The position numbers were made by a program, and so were the translations under genes. The notes beneath the pieces are model-generated. The model did not search any database, had not been told where the DNA came from, and saw nothing but the letters and a program-made list of their open reading frames with translations. From assembly GCA_944387375.1 (NCBI GenBank), contig CALXEQ010000002.1:62001-126000 (forward strand): DNA of 64,000 nt. The letters are read 5' to 3'. Numbering within the stretch: position 1 is the first letter of the stretch; each line of letters opens with the position of its first letter. Source of the stretch: an uncultured Clostridia bacterium (lineage in GTDB: Bacteria; Bacillota; Clostridia; TANB77; CAG-465). Shown in pieces: positions 45,645 to 52,876 of the stretch.

Positions 45645-46652
45645 TCATCTTATATACTCATATTTTGGTATTATTATTTTTACTATCGTATACTCATCTT
45701 CATTACTTTCTATCTGTATAGTAAGTCCTAACTCATCGCAAAGCTTTTTGCACAAAAAAAGTCCAATTCCTGTAGATTTAGAATTTTTTCTACCATTACT
45801 TCCTGTAAAACCTTTCTCAAATACCCTATTTATTTCACTACTTTTTATACCTATTCCGTTATCTTTTATATATAAACAAACATTTTCTTTATTTTCTTCT
45901 TGATATATAGAGATAATTGGATTGTCATCATTTTTATATTTTATACTATTAATTATAATTTGATTTAAAATGAACTCTAGCCATTTTTCATCAGTATATA
46001 CATTTACATTAAATTCGTTAATTTCAATTTTGACTTTATTTTGAATTAATGTATTCTTATTTTTAAATATAACATTATTTATACATTCATTTAATGATAT
46101 CTTTTTTATCATATAATCATTAGATACACTATCAAGCCTTGCATAAAATAATGCTTGCTCAACAAAATTATTTATTTTTGCATTTTCCTCAATAATTTTT
46201 CTAGTTATATCATTTCTATTATTATTACAATATAAATCTATAGATGTTATAGGAAGTTTTATTTCATGAACCCAACTTTCTATATACTCTTTATATTCTT
46301 TTTGCTTTCTTTGAGATTGTGCAATTTTATCCAGCATAGACTTATTTGCAAGTTTTAATATTTTATAATATTCAAGTAATTCACAATTACTTGGTTTTCT
46401 CATTATTTCTCCTATTAAATATTTTTCATCCAGTTTATCTATTGTTTCTTTAAGCTCTTTTATTATTCTATTTTTTTTATTATAATTTAATAACATAATA
46501 AATGCTGCTATTAATGTAGTAATAACAATAATTAAAATGATTTCTGAACTTCCTACATTAATAGCATCTAAATATAATACCATAAATAAACAATATATTT
46601 CATACACTAAAATATATAATATTTTATCTTTTATATACCTTACTAAACTCAT
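45645..46652 (-). CDS. BceS-type intramembrane-sensing histidine kinase
   Basis: The 335-residue kinase has two N-terminal membrane segments (about 11-28 and 34-54) with almost no extracellular loop. That is typical of kinases that sense through the partner permease. The phosphorylated His lies in SWVHEIKLPITSIDLY near residue 130. N-box NQIIINSIKYKND, G1 IKDNGIGI and G2 STGIGLFLCKKL are intact. Its ATG overlaps the regulator stop (ATGA). Confidence 0.94.
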   Translation of the reverse strand: MSLVRYIKDKILYILVYEIYCLFMVLYLDAINVGSSEIILIIVITTLIAAFIMLLNYNKKNRIIKELKETIDKLDEKYLIGEIMRKPSNCELLEYYKILKLANKSMLDKIAQSQRKQKEYKEYIESWVHEIKLPITSIDLYCNNNRNDITRKIIEENAKINNFVEQALFYARLDSVSNDYMIKKISLNECINNVIFKNKNTLIQNKVKIEINEFNVNVYTDEKWLEFILNQIIINSIKYKNDDNPIISIYQEENKENVCLYIKDNGIGIKSSEINRVFEKGFTGSNGRKNSKSTGIGLFLCKKLCDELGLTIQIESNEDEYTIVKIIIPKYEYIR

Positions 46653-47320
46653 ATTAGCTTATACCCTTGTCCTCTCTTTGTTTCAATTAAATTATCCACA
46701 TTTATTTGTGATAATTTTTCTCTTATCCTAGTAATATTTACACTTAAAGTATTATCATCTATATATAATTGATTATCCCACATATACTCTACTATATCTA
46801 TCCTTGATACTATTTTATTGCTATTTTTAATTAGAAAATATAATATTTTAAATTCTGTTTTAGAAAGTTCTATTTTATTATTTTTATATGATACTGTAGA
46901 ATCTAGTATATTTAATACTATTTCTTTATATTTTATATTTATTTCCTCTTTATTTTCTGGATATGTTCTGTTTAAAATATTTTTTATTCTAGCAAGCAAT
47001 ATTGGAATATTATACGGTTTTTCTATATAATCATCTCCACCTATCATTATCCCATTTAGTTCATCCATAGAATTATTTCTACTTGTAACAAATATAATTG
47101 GTATCTTAGAAGTTGCTCTAATCTTACTACATATCTGATAACCGTCTTTACCTGGTAAATTTATATCTAATAATACAAGATTTGAATTACTCCTTAATAT
47201 TTTTTCTTCTACATCATTAAATTCTTTTATTACTTCAACTATATATTCACTATTTTCAAGTAATATTTTTAATTCTTCTCTGATTTGTACATCATCTTCT
47301 ACAATTATAATTTTATACAT
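46649..47320 (-). CDS. BceR-type response regulator
   Basis: The 223-residue OmpR/PhoB-family regulator has a receiver domain (1-115). The phosphoacceptor Asp is in NLVLLDINLPGKDGYQ, with Thr/Ser in IIFVTSRN and Lys in YIEKPYN. A C-terminal winged helix follows (KTEFKILYFLIKNSNKIVSR, then TLSVNITRIREKLSQI). It is predicted to bind the two TTACA-N4-TGTAA sites at 45.6 and 48.05 kb. AAGGAGG precedes the ATG. Confidence 0.95.
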   Translation of the reverse strand: MYKIIIVEDDVQIREELKILLENSEYIVEVIKEFNDVEEKILRSNSNLVLLDINLPGKDGYQICSKIRATSKIPIIFVTSRNNSMDELNGIMIGGDDYIEKPYNIPILLARIKNILNRTYPENKEEINIKYKEIVLNILDSTVSYKNNKIELSKTEFKILYFLIKNSNKIVSRIDIVEYMWDNQLYIDDNTLSVNITRIREKLSQINVDNLIETKRGQGYKLI

Positions 47321-47330
47321 TAATACCTCC

Positions 47331-47978
47331 TTATGCTATAATATCTATTTTATTTGTATATATTCTGTTCATATAGTCATCATTATAATGTGTATCTATA
47401 AATTTTTCAAACTCATTAGCTGGCGGAATATTATTCATTCTTTCTTTTTGCCTTATACCTGCAATACATGATATTGAAATATTAAATACCATAAAAAGCA
47501 TAACAAAATATGTAACTATTTTTATTTTCTTTTGGCATATAAGTTTATCTATTTTTTCTATAAATGGACTTATATATGTTATATATAATACACCTGCAAG
47601 TCCCCAATATGTACAATGTAATAAGCTTGTCCTACCATCTATATTAAAAGGTAAATTTGAATAATTCCATGATACAGTATTAAATAATTTTTGTTGAATA
47701 TATGAACATAAAAATTCTACAATTCCACCTAAAATCATAGTATAGAAAAATGCATGAATTTTATTCTTACATTTTACTTTGCTAAAAAACAAATAATACA
47801 TCACAGCACCTATCCCATATACTGGTGTAAAAGGTCCATATATAAGTCCTTGTCTTGATTCAAAGAAACCCTTTTGCACAAATACTACAATCATTTCCGT
47901 AATATATCCTATAATACATCCTATCACAAATATCCAAAAAATCTTCATTATTTCTTTAATTAATTTATTGTCTTTCAT
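47331..47978 (-). CDS. Multi-pass membrane protein, CmpB-like (putative ABC permease family)
   Basis: The start is ATG 47978, preceded by GGGGAAAT, giving 215 residues. Five or six membrane segments are visible. The family-like stretch is GLIYGPFTPVYGIGAVMYYL near 60, followed by GGIVEFLCSYIQQKLFNTVS and WNYSNLPFNIDGRTSLLHCT. This matches the 'putative ABC transporter permease' CmpB family, whose function is not established. It begins the operon with the response regulator and kinase, downstream of the second BceR-type operator, so it is likely part of the antibiotic response. Confidence 0.8.
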   Translation of the reverse strand: MKDNKLIKEIMKIFWIFVIGCIIGYITEMIVVFVQKGFFESRQGLIYGPFTPVYGIGAVMYYLFFSKVKCKNKIHAFFYTMILGGIVEFLCSYIQQKLFNTVSWNYSNLPFNIDGRTSLLHCTYWGLAGVLYITYISPFIEKIDKLICQKKIKIVTYFVMLFMVFNISISCIAGIRQKERMNNIPPANEFEKFIDTHYNDDYMNRIYTNKIDIIA

Positions 47979-47999
47979 AATTATTTCCCCTTTACAATT

Positions 48000-48063
48000 A
48001 TTATAACGACAAAAAATTAATTTAGATATCAATTTATATTTATTTTTCCTTACAGTTTTGTAA
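48000..48063 (-). promoter_or_regulatory. BceR-type operator and promoter of the regulator operon
   Basis: TTACAGTTTTGTAA (48050-48063) matches TNACA-N4-TGTAA. TATAAT lies at 48005-48000 with a poor -35. The operator-to-10 distance is again 45 bases. The operon it controls includes the regulator and kinase, implying positive autoregulation. Confidence 0.68.
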
Positions 48064-48099
48064 GAAAAAATAGACACCTTTTTAAAAGATGTCTATTCA
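48061..48099 (-). terminator. Terminator after the RelE-like gene
   Basis: AATAGACATCTTTT pairs with AAAAGGTGTCTATT on the minus strand, followed by TTTTTTCTTAC. It insulates this gene from the Bce-like module, and its tail abuts the operator. Confidence 0.8.
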
Positions 48100-48434
48100 T
48101 AATTTTTAACATATTCTTCAAAATCTTTTATATATCCTTTTCCACTTCTTCTTTTTATTTCAACCTTATGACATTCTAAGTCAAATCCATTATCATTACG
48201 CACAAATCTATACAATATTCTAAGTTGTGATGAATTTTCTGCAACAAATTTATATGTATAAAAACCTTTTCCTAACACATCATACTTTATAGCATCATTA
48301 TTAAATATCTTTTCAAAAGGTGTACCTGTACTTTCAAATGTTGTTATTTGTCTTTCCAATTTTTTTAAAGCCCGATTTATTAATTCTTGTTCTTTATTAT
48401 CAAACTTTTTTAACTCTAATATAAATTTTATCAC
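48093..48434 (-). CDS. Small basic protein, possibly RelE/ParE- or phage Gp49-like
   Basis: The start is GTG 48434 with AAGGAGGAG upstream, giving 113 residues. The frame extends to 48533 but that part overlaps a structured RNA. Helices with Lys/Leu (KKFDNKEQELINRALKKLER) precede strands (YDVLGKGFYTYKFVAE, LRILYRFVRNDNGFDLECHK) and a basic tail, VEIKRRSGKGYIKDFEEY. The order resembles RelE/ParE-fold mRNA interferases or phage Gp49-like proteins. No antitoxin gene adjoins it. The family call is tentative; the gene itself is well supported. Confidence 0.62.
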   Translation of the reverse strand: MIKFILELKKFDNKEQELINRALKKLERQITTFESTGTPFEKIFNNDAIKYDVLGKGFYTYKFVAENSSQLRILYRFVRNDNGFDLECHKVEIKRRSGKGYIKDFEEYVKNYE

Positions 48435-48452
48435 AAGACTCCTCCTTATAAA

Positions 48453-48618
48453 TAAAAAAGATAGAGATAACGATATAATGATAAAACCCTTGTGTAAAGG
48501 TGGGTATCTTGTTGCAATCATTAGGATCCTCAAAACATAGAGTCTTCGACACAGATTACATTATTCCTGATTCCCTATCATATGCTTGTAGATTTTCATA
48601 TACTTTGTTTCTCTATCT
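48453..48618 (-). ncRNA. ssrS: Structured RNA, probably 6S RNA
   Basis: AGATAGAGA at the 5' end (48618-48610) pairs perfectly with TCTCTATCT at the 3' end (48467-48459), followed by TTTTTT. AAC/GTT extends the stem with a bulge. Inside, AATC-AGGA pairs with TCCT-AATGATT, leaving a large central bubble. Its 3' side has a small CCTT-tacac-AAGG hairpin in CACCTTTACACAAGGG, close to CACCTTGAACCAAGGG of Escherichia coli 6S RNA. The predicted transcription start, seven bases after TACAAT, falls exactly at the stem base. 6S RNA mimics open promoter DNA and sequesters RNA polymerase. Length of about 166 fits. It could be another rod-like RNA. Confidence 0.55.
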
Positions 48619-48624
48619 ACTTAT

Positions 48625-48653
48625 ATTGTAACATTAAATTTTAATTAAGTAAA
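48625..48653 (-). promoter_or_regulatory. Promoter of the 6S-like RNA
   Basis: On the minus strand TTTACT (48653-48648) and TACAAT (48630-48625) have a 17-base spacer. The predicted start lies at about 48618. Confidence 0.55.
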
Positions 48654-48660
48654 TAGTATA

Positions 48661-48688
48661 TTGATAAAATATTTTGGTAAAATATAGA
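48661..48688 (+). promoter_or_regulatory. Possible promoter of the small membrane-protein pair
   Basis: TTGATA (48661-48666) and TATAGA (48683-48688) are 16 bases apart, divergent from the 6S-like promoter and 50 bases before the next start codon. Confidence 0.42.
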
Positions 48689-48737
48689 ATATTAATTTAT
48701 TAAATGTTATAATTAAAATATAAATTTGAGGTGGTTT

Positions 48738-48929
48738 ATGAATAATTTAATTATTGGAATTATTTCATTTTTTATTATATTTATAATTCAAATAATTTTT
48801 ATACTAATTAAAAGTAAATCTAAAATTATACTAAAAATATTTCTAGCTTTTATATCATCTATTTTACTAGGCTTTGTAATTTTCTTAATTAGTACAATTA
48901 TATTTTTAGGTAGCAATTTATCTATATAG
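48738..48929 (+). CDS. Small membrane protein of unknown function
   Basis: ATG 48738, preceded by GAGGTGG, gives 63 residues. Two hydrophobic segments (about 3-22: LIIGIISFFIIFIIQIIFIL; and about 34-58) are linked by a short basic loop, LIKSKSKIILK. No family is recognised. It is 12 bases upstream of a second small membrane gene, probably in one transcript. Confidence 0.6.
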   Translation: MNNLIIGIISFFIIFIIQIIFILIKSKSKIILKIFLAFISSILLGFVIFLISTIIFLGSNLSI

Positions 48930-48941
48930 GAGGCTTAAATT

Positions 48942-49172
48942 ATGATTAAACAAAATATTTATAAAATATTATATATAATTTCTTTGTTATTATTTTTTGT
49001 ATTTATTATTATGCTATGTATAGACTATGCAAACTATAATCCTTTTGAAACATCTGCTCCTTTCTATGCATTTGTTATTGTACGATTAGTAGAATTTGTT
49101 GTTCCAAGTATTTTACTTTTACTTATTGGTAAAATTATAAAGAAAAAACAAATTATAAAGACTCATGAATAA
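48942..49172 (+). CDS. Small two-segment membrane protein of unknown function
   Basis: The 76-residue protein has membrane segments at about 7-27 (ILYIISLLLFFVFIIMLCI) and 43-66 (FVIVRLVEFVVPSILLLLIG). A short loop, DYANYNPFETSAPFYA, joins them, and the tail is basic, KIIKKKQIIKTHE. AGGAGG precedes the ATG. A terminator overlaps its stop. Confidence 0.68.
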   Translation: MIKQNIYKILYIISLLLFFVFIIMLCIDYANYNPFETSAPFYAFVIVRLVEFVVPSILLLLIGKIIKKKQIIKTHE

Positions 49173-49188
49173 AATCATAAGTCTTTTA
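49155..49188 (+). terminator. Terminator after the small membrane-protein pair
   Basis: AAAGACTCATGA and TCATAAGTCTTT (49157-49186) with an ATAAAA loop and a short T-run. Confidence 0.72.
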
Positions 49189-49325
49189 TATTAAAATAAC
49201 AATGTAATTAATTACTTATTTATATTCTCAAATAACTTAATTTTTCATATAATATAGATTATCATTTACTTTAGTGATATAATTAGCACATATATACTTA
49301 AATATTAAAAATAGGAGTGATATTT

Positions 49326-50204
49326 ATGATAGATATGCATATGCACACAACATATTCTGATGGAGATAAAACATTAGAAGAAGTATTAAAAATGTGTGAA
49401 GAAAAAAAGCTAAAATATATATCAATAACAGATCATAATACTTGTAAAGGATATGAAGATGAAGCTATGTATAAAAATATCTTTTCAGGTAAAATAATAA
49501 AAGGTGTTGAAATGAACGCAACATTTAAAAATAAGGAAATAGAAATTCTAGGATATAAAATAAAAAAGCCTGAAATAATAGAAGAATGGTCAAAAAAATT
49601 CTTTTCAGAAGAAGTATTAAAAAAACAACAAGAAGAATCAAAAAAGAAATTACTTGATATATGTGATAAAAAAGGACTTATTTACGATGAAAGTAAAATA
49701 GAAAAAGATATTCCAGTAACAGATTATATAACAATTTATATTTATAAAGAACTAATAAGGCACAAAGAAAATTATGATATTCTTGGAGAGTTTGCACACT
49801 CATTAAATAGTTTTATTAGAAAAGGATTAATGAATCCAGACAGTGAATATTATACTGGTTCAGATAATACTCCAAAGCCTCAATATAACGATGTTATAGA
49901 TATAATACATAAATCTGGTGGACTAGCTTTTTTAGCACATCCATTTGAATATAGATTTGATGATACATTAACCTTTATAAATGAACTTAGAAAAGAAAAA
50001 GAATTAGATGGAATTGAATGTTTTCATCCATCTGCAAATGAAAATCAAATGAAAATCTTAGTAGACTATGCAAAGAAAAATAATATGTATATTAGTGGTG
50101 GTAGTGATTATCATGGAAGCAAAAAGCCAGACATTGAAATTGGAACTGGCAGAGGAAATTTACATATACCTAAAGAAATAATAGAAAATTGGGTAAAACT
50201 ATAA
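49326..50204 (+). CDS. PHP-domain phosphoesterase
   Basis: ATG 49326 after AGGAG gives 292 residues. The PHP metal-binding motifs are in order: HMHTTYSDG at 4-12, ITDHNTCKGY, KGVEMNA, FLAHPFEYR near 200, and GGSDYHGSK near 258. The layout is that of stand-alone PHP phosphoesterases related to nucleoside 3',5'-bisphosphate phosphatase (RnaseAM/YciV type), with a helical insert at about 85-170. Likely substrates are pAp or short RNA ends; the exact one is not known. The gene has its own terminator. Confidence 0.87.
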   Translation: MIDMHMHTTYSDGDKTLEEVLKMCEEKKLKYISITDHNTCKGYEDEAMYKNIFSGKIIKGVEMNATFKNKEIEILGYKIKKPEIIEEWSKKFFSEEVLKKQQEESKKKLLDICDKKGLIYDESKIEKDIPVTDYITIYIYKELIRHKENYDILGEFAHSLNSFIRKGLMNPDSEYYTGSDNTPKPQYNDVIDIIHKSGGLAFLAHPFEYRFDDTLTFINELRKEKELDGIECFHPSANENQMKILVDYAKKNNMYISGGSDYHGSKKPDIEIGTGRGNLHIPKEIIENWVKL

Positions 50205-50226
50205 AAAATTTTAAATTCATATTAGT

Positions 50227-50259
50227 ATAAAAAGCTTATCAAAAATGATAAGCTCTTTT
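50227..50259 (+). terminator. Terminator after the PHP gene
   Basis: AGCTTATCA and TGATAAGCT (50233-50254) enclose AAAA and are followed by CTTTTG. Confidence 0.85.
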
Positions 50260-50306
50260 GCTATATAACTTTTAATACTTAAATTAATATATTATAAATA
50301 CAAAAA

Positions 50307-50349
50307 ATTATAGGTTAAAAAGTTTAAAAAACTATTTTAACCTATAAAA
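50307..50349 (-). terminator. Terminator of the tRNA operon
   Basis: TATAGGTTAAAA and TTTTAACCTATA (50309-50346) surround a 14-base loop, followed on the minus strand by ATTTTTTG. It lies 13 bases past the last tRNA gene. Confidence 0.78.
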
Positions 50350-50359
50350 ATTTACTATA

Positions 50360-50433
50360 TGGAGGCACCTATCAGATTCGAACTGATGATCAGGCTTTTG
50401 CAGAGCCGTGCCTTACCACTTGGCTAAGGTGCC
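50360..50433 (-). tRNA. tRNA-Cys (GCA)
   Basis: The cloverleaf has acceptor GGCACCT/AGGTGCC, discriminator T, an encoded CCA, and anticodon loop CTGCAAA (anticodon GCA). The T-arm is CAGTTCGAATCTG. It is last in a five-tRNA transcript. Confidence 0.96.
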
Positions 50434-50484
50434 ATTAATAAATTATATTAAATATATATATTTTTATTACAAAAATATATAAAA

Positions 50485-50560
50485 TGGAGCGGGAAACGGG
50501 GCTCAAACCCGCGACCTCTGCCTTGGCAAGGCAGCGCTCTATCAACTGAGCTATTCCCGC
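50485..50560 (-). tRNA. tRNA-Gly (GCC)
   Basis: GCGGGAA acceptor, anticodon loop TTGCCAA (GCC), T-arm GCGGGTTTGAGCCCCGT and encoded CCA. Its sequence is identical to the separate tRNA-Gly gene at 52036-52111. Confidence 0.97.
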
Positions 50561-50567
50561 AAAAAAC

Positions 50568-50643
50568 TGGTGGTCAGAGAGGGAATCGAACCCCCGACAC
50601 GGGGATTTTCAGTCCCCTGCTCTACCGACTGAGCTATCTGACC
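50568..50643 (-). tRNA. tRNA-Phe (GAA)
   Basis: GGTCAGA acceptor with matching TCTGACC, anticodon loop CTGAAAA (GAA), T-arm GGGGGTTCGATTCCC and encoded CCA. It lies eight bases from the tRNA-Gly gene. Confidence 0.97.
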
Positions 50644-50651
50644 GATAATTT

Positions 50652-50728
50652 TGGCGACCTGAATGGGGCTCGAACCCACGACCTCTAGCGTGACAGGCTA
50701 GCGTTCTAACCAACTGAACTACCAGGCC
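50652..50728 (-). tRNA. tRNA-Asp (GTC)
   Basis: GGCCTGG/TCAGGTC acceptor with a G-U pair, discriminator G, anticodon loop CTGTCAC (GTC), T-arm CGTGGGTTCGAGCCC and encoded CCA. Confidence 0.96.
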
Positions 50729-50736
50729 ATAATAAG

Positions 50737-50812
50737 TGGTGGGCACTACAGGGCTCGAACCTGTGACCCCCTGCTTGTAAGGCAGATGCTCTCCCAACTG
50801 AGCTAAGCGCCC
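50737..50812 (-). tRNA. tRNA-Val (TAC)
   Basis: GGGCGCT acceptor, anticodon loop CTTACAA (TAC), T-arm CACAGGTTCGAGCCCTG and encoded CCA. It is first in the order Val-Asp-Phe-Gly-Cys. Confidence 0.97.
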
Positions 50813-50831
50813 ATTTACCTTGACACGTACT

Positions 50832-50860
50832 ATTATACCTAATCAGTAGGATTTTGTCAA
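50832..50860 (-). promoter_or_regulatory. Consensus promoter of the tRNA operon
   Basis: On the minus strand a perfect TTGACA (50860-50855) and TATAAT (50837-50832) have a 17-base spacer, about 20 bases before tRNA-Val. Confidence 0.9.
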
Positions 50861-50888
50861 TAGTTTTAAAAGAAAATTTAGAAGTAAT

Positions 50889-50917
50889 AGTGAATGTACA
50901 AAGTTTGTACATTCACT
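50889..50917. repeat. Perfect 14-base inverted repeat
   Basis: AGTGAATGTACAAA and its exact complement are separated by one base, just past the stop of the next minus-strand gene and upstream of the tRNA promoter. There is no T-run on either side. It may be a terminator-like 3' stabiliser or a protein-binding site. Confidence 0.6.
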
Positions 50918-50922
50918 AAAAT

Positions 50923-51945
50923 TTATTTTATGTATCTTATGTTTTTTATCACTTTAGTATTATCACTATTTAGAAATTCTTTACTTTCAATATCGATTAA
51001 TTTTACTTCTTCTTTTTCTTTAATTTGCAAATATTTATCTTTTAAAAAGCTTATATCATCTATATAGCTATTTGAACTATACAATATATTACTGCTTCCT
51101 GCTTTATTTATTAACATCACTTTATCTTTTTCATTTGTTAAATAAATATAATTAGAAGAGTTATATGGAATAAAATATACATCATTTTTTATAGAATTGG
51201 TAATTTCTTTTGTATAAAAATTATATACTCCTTTAAAATTATTTTCATTATCTATTTGAACATCATACACTAATTTATTTCTTTCATAGTAATCATAATA
51301 ATAAATTTCCTTTACGTTTTTTTGTATACTAGTTTCATTTTTCTGCATATCAATTTGCACAAGAGTATCATTTTTAGATAAGTATATTATATCATTTTTT
51401 ATTATAAATTTTTTTGATGTTACATTATTACAAATTTCTTCTACTTGATTATTTGTATACTTAAATAATATGCCACCACTAATATAATATACATCTTCAT
51501 CATATACCTCAAAACTATCTACAGTACAATTTAAATTAATTTGTGACTCTATCTCATATTCTTTATCAAGTGGTATTACAGATATAGTTCCTGTATCTTT
51601 TTCTAACAAATATAATTTTCTATTATAATACAAATAATCATATTTTTTTGATTCATCTATACTAGTAATATTTATATATTCATCTGTTCCTTTTATTGCA
51701 ACAACATTAGAATTACAAATTCCAAAAGCATAAAATCCATTTAATTCATCATTTAAATATCCATATTCTTCTTTCATCTTATCTTCTTCATCTAAATGTG
51801 AATAATATAATTTTTCATCTGATTCTTTTGGCGTATTGCTATAAAAGTTTAAAATTTTTACTGTTAAAAATGCTAATACTATAAAAGCAAAAATTACCAA
51901 AATTATAGTAATTATGCTTGATCTTCCTTTTAAATTCTGTTCCAT
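50923..51945 (-). CDS. Membrane-anchored beta-propeller-like protein of unknown function
   Basis: The start is ATG 51945 after GAGGGAAT, giving 340 residues. A single membrane segment (about 14-33) is followed by an extracytoplasmic region. That region repeats short strand units of about 40 residues (YDYLYYNRKLYLLEKDTGTI, FEVYDEDVYYISGGILFKYT, KFIIKNDIIYLSKNDTLVQI). The pattern suggests a DUF5050-like beta-propeller. No enzyme motif is seen. Function is unknown. Confidence 0.72.
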   Translation of the reverse strand: MEQNLKGRSSIITIILVIFAFIVLAFLTVKILNFYSNTPKESDEKLYYSHLDEEDKMKEEYGYLNDELNGFYAFGICNSNVVAIKGTDEYINITSIDESKKYDYLYYNRKLYLLEKDTGTISVIPLDKEYEIESQINLNCTVDSFEVYDEDVYYISGGILFKYTNNQVEEICNNVTSKKFIIKNDIIYLSKNDTLVQIDMQKNETSIQKNVKEIYYYDYYERNKLVYDVQIDNENNFKGVYNFYTKEITNSIKNDVYFIPYNSSNYIYLTNEKDKVMLINKAGSSNILYSSNSYIDDISFLKDKYLQIKEKEEVKLIDIESKEFLNSDNTKVIKNIRYIK

Positions 51946-51992
51946 ACTATTCCCTCTTATAAAAATAATAGCATTAACATGAAAAAAAATCA

Positions 51993-52029
51993 ATAAAAAA
52001 AGCACCCATACTTAATAATATGGTTGCAT
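51993..52029 (-). terminator. Terminator of the single tRNA-Gly gene
   Basis: GCAACCATA and TATGGGTGC, read on the minus strand with one mismatch, enclose a loop and are followed by TTTTTTTATTG. Confidence 0.75.
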
Positions 52030-52035
52030 TCTATG

Positions 52036-52111
52036 TGGAGCGGGAAACGGGGCTCAAACCCGCGACCTCTGCCTTGGCAAGGCAGCGCTCTATCAACTGA
52101 GCTATTCCCGC
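52036..52111 (-). tRNA. tRNA-Gly (GCC), second copy
   Basis: All 76 bases match the tRNA-Gly at 50485-50560: same anticodon GCC and encoded CCA. It has its own promoter and terminator. Confidence 0.97.
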
Positions 52112-52129
52112 ACTTTTTAGAGCATAATT

Positions 52130-52158
52130 ATTATACACTAAAATTTTCCAAAAGTAAA
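52130..52158 (-). promoter_or_regulatory. Promoter of the single tRNA-Gly gene
   Basis: TTTACT (52158-52153) and TATAAT (52135-52130) on the minus strand have a 17-base spacer, 18 bases before the tRNA. Confidence 0.6.
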
Positions 52159-52166
52159 GTGTTTAT

Positions 52167-52781
52167 TTAATCATCATTAATGCTACTATTTTTCATCAAC
52201 ATATACACACTAAGTCCTATAGCAAATCCAAGTAACCATCCACCAATTATATCTCCAGCATAATGTACACCTAAATATATTCTAGTAAATCCTATAGCAA
52301 TTACTAACAACATCATTGCTATTATTAATGGATATTTTATTCTTTTGCTTTTAATAAATTTATATGCATAAATAATGAGTACTGTATATAAAGCCATATT
52401 AATCATAGCATGTCCTGATGGAAAACTATATGAGTTTTCTGTAACAAGCCTTAATATGTCAGGTCTTTCTCTTGCAAAAATTAATTTTAATATAATATTT
52501 AATATAAATGATGTGCTTACTGCTATACTAACTGGAAGTCCTAGCTTATTTCTTAATTTTGGTATTAAAAAGATTGTAATACATATTAAGGATATACCTA
52601 TTGGTCCTCCAAAATTAGTGATAAAAATTAAAATATTTGTAAGTATATCTGACATATGCTCAACACTTTCAAAATATACCCAAGACTCAAAACCAGATAA
52701 TATATCTGCATTTATTGCAATTGCTAATATTATAAATAAAACAATAGACATTACTATAAGTAAAATATTTTTTTTGCTCAT
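52167..52781 (-). CDS. PAP2-family membrane phosphatase
   Basis: The 204-residue protein has about six membrane segments and the three PAP2 motifs: KLIFARERPD (KxxxxxxRP) near 100, SFPSGHAMIN near 118, and TRIYLGVHYAGDIIGGW (RxxxxxHxxxD) near 165. Family members hydrolyse undecaprenyl diphosphate or phosphatidate at the outer membrane face. GGAGG precedes the ATG. A stand-alone gene; the substrate cannot be assigned. Confidence 0.93.
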   Translation of the reverse strand: MSKKNILLIVMSIVLFIILAIAINADILSGFESWVYFESVEHMSDILTNILIFITNFGGPIGISLICITIFLIPKLRNKLGLPVSIAVSTSFILNIILKLIFARERPDILRLVTENSYSFPSGHAMINMALYTVLIIYAYKFIKSKRIKYPLIIAMMLLVIAIGFTRIYLGVHYAGDIIGGWLLGFAIGLSVYMLMKNSSINDD

Positions 52782-52821
52782 TTTTTTCCTCCATATAGTT
52801 AAATATTTTATATCTAAAGAA

Positions 52822-52876
52822 AATAAAAATCAATAATTTTAGTTTTTAAAATATCAAACATAAAACTATTGATTTA
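52822..52876 (-). terminator. Terminator after the ABC1/UbiB kinase operon
   Basis: AATCAATA and TATTGATT (52828-52874) form the base of a long hairpin, followed on the minus strand by TTTTATTTTC. One arm holds the stop codon of the kinase gene. Confidence 0.6.

Noticed and set aside
48435-48533. N-terminal extension of the RelE-like protein starting at 48533
   Set aside because: The extension overlaps the structured 6S-like RNA and its T-run; GTG 48434 has AAGGAGGAG upstream.
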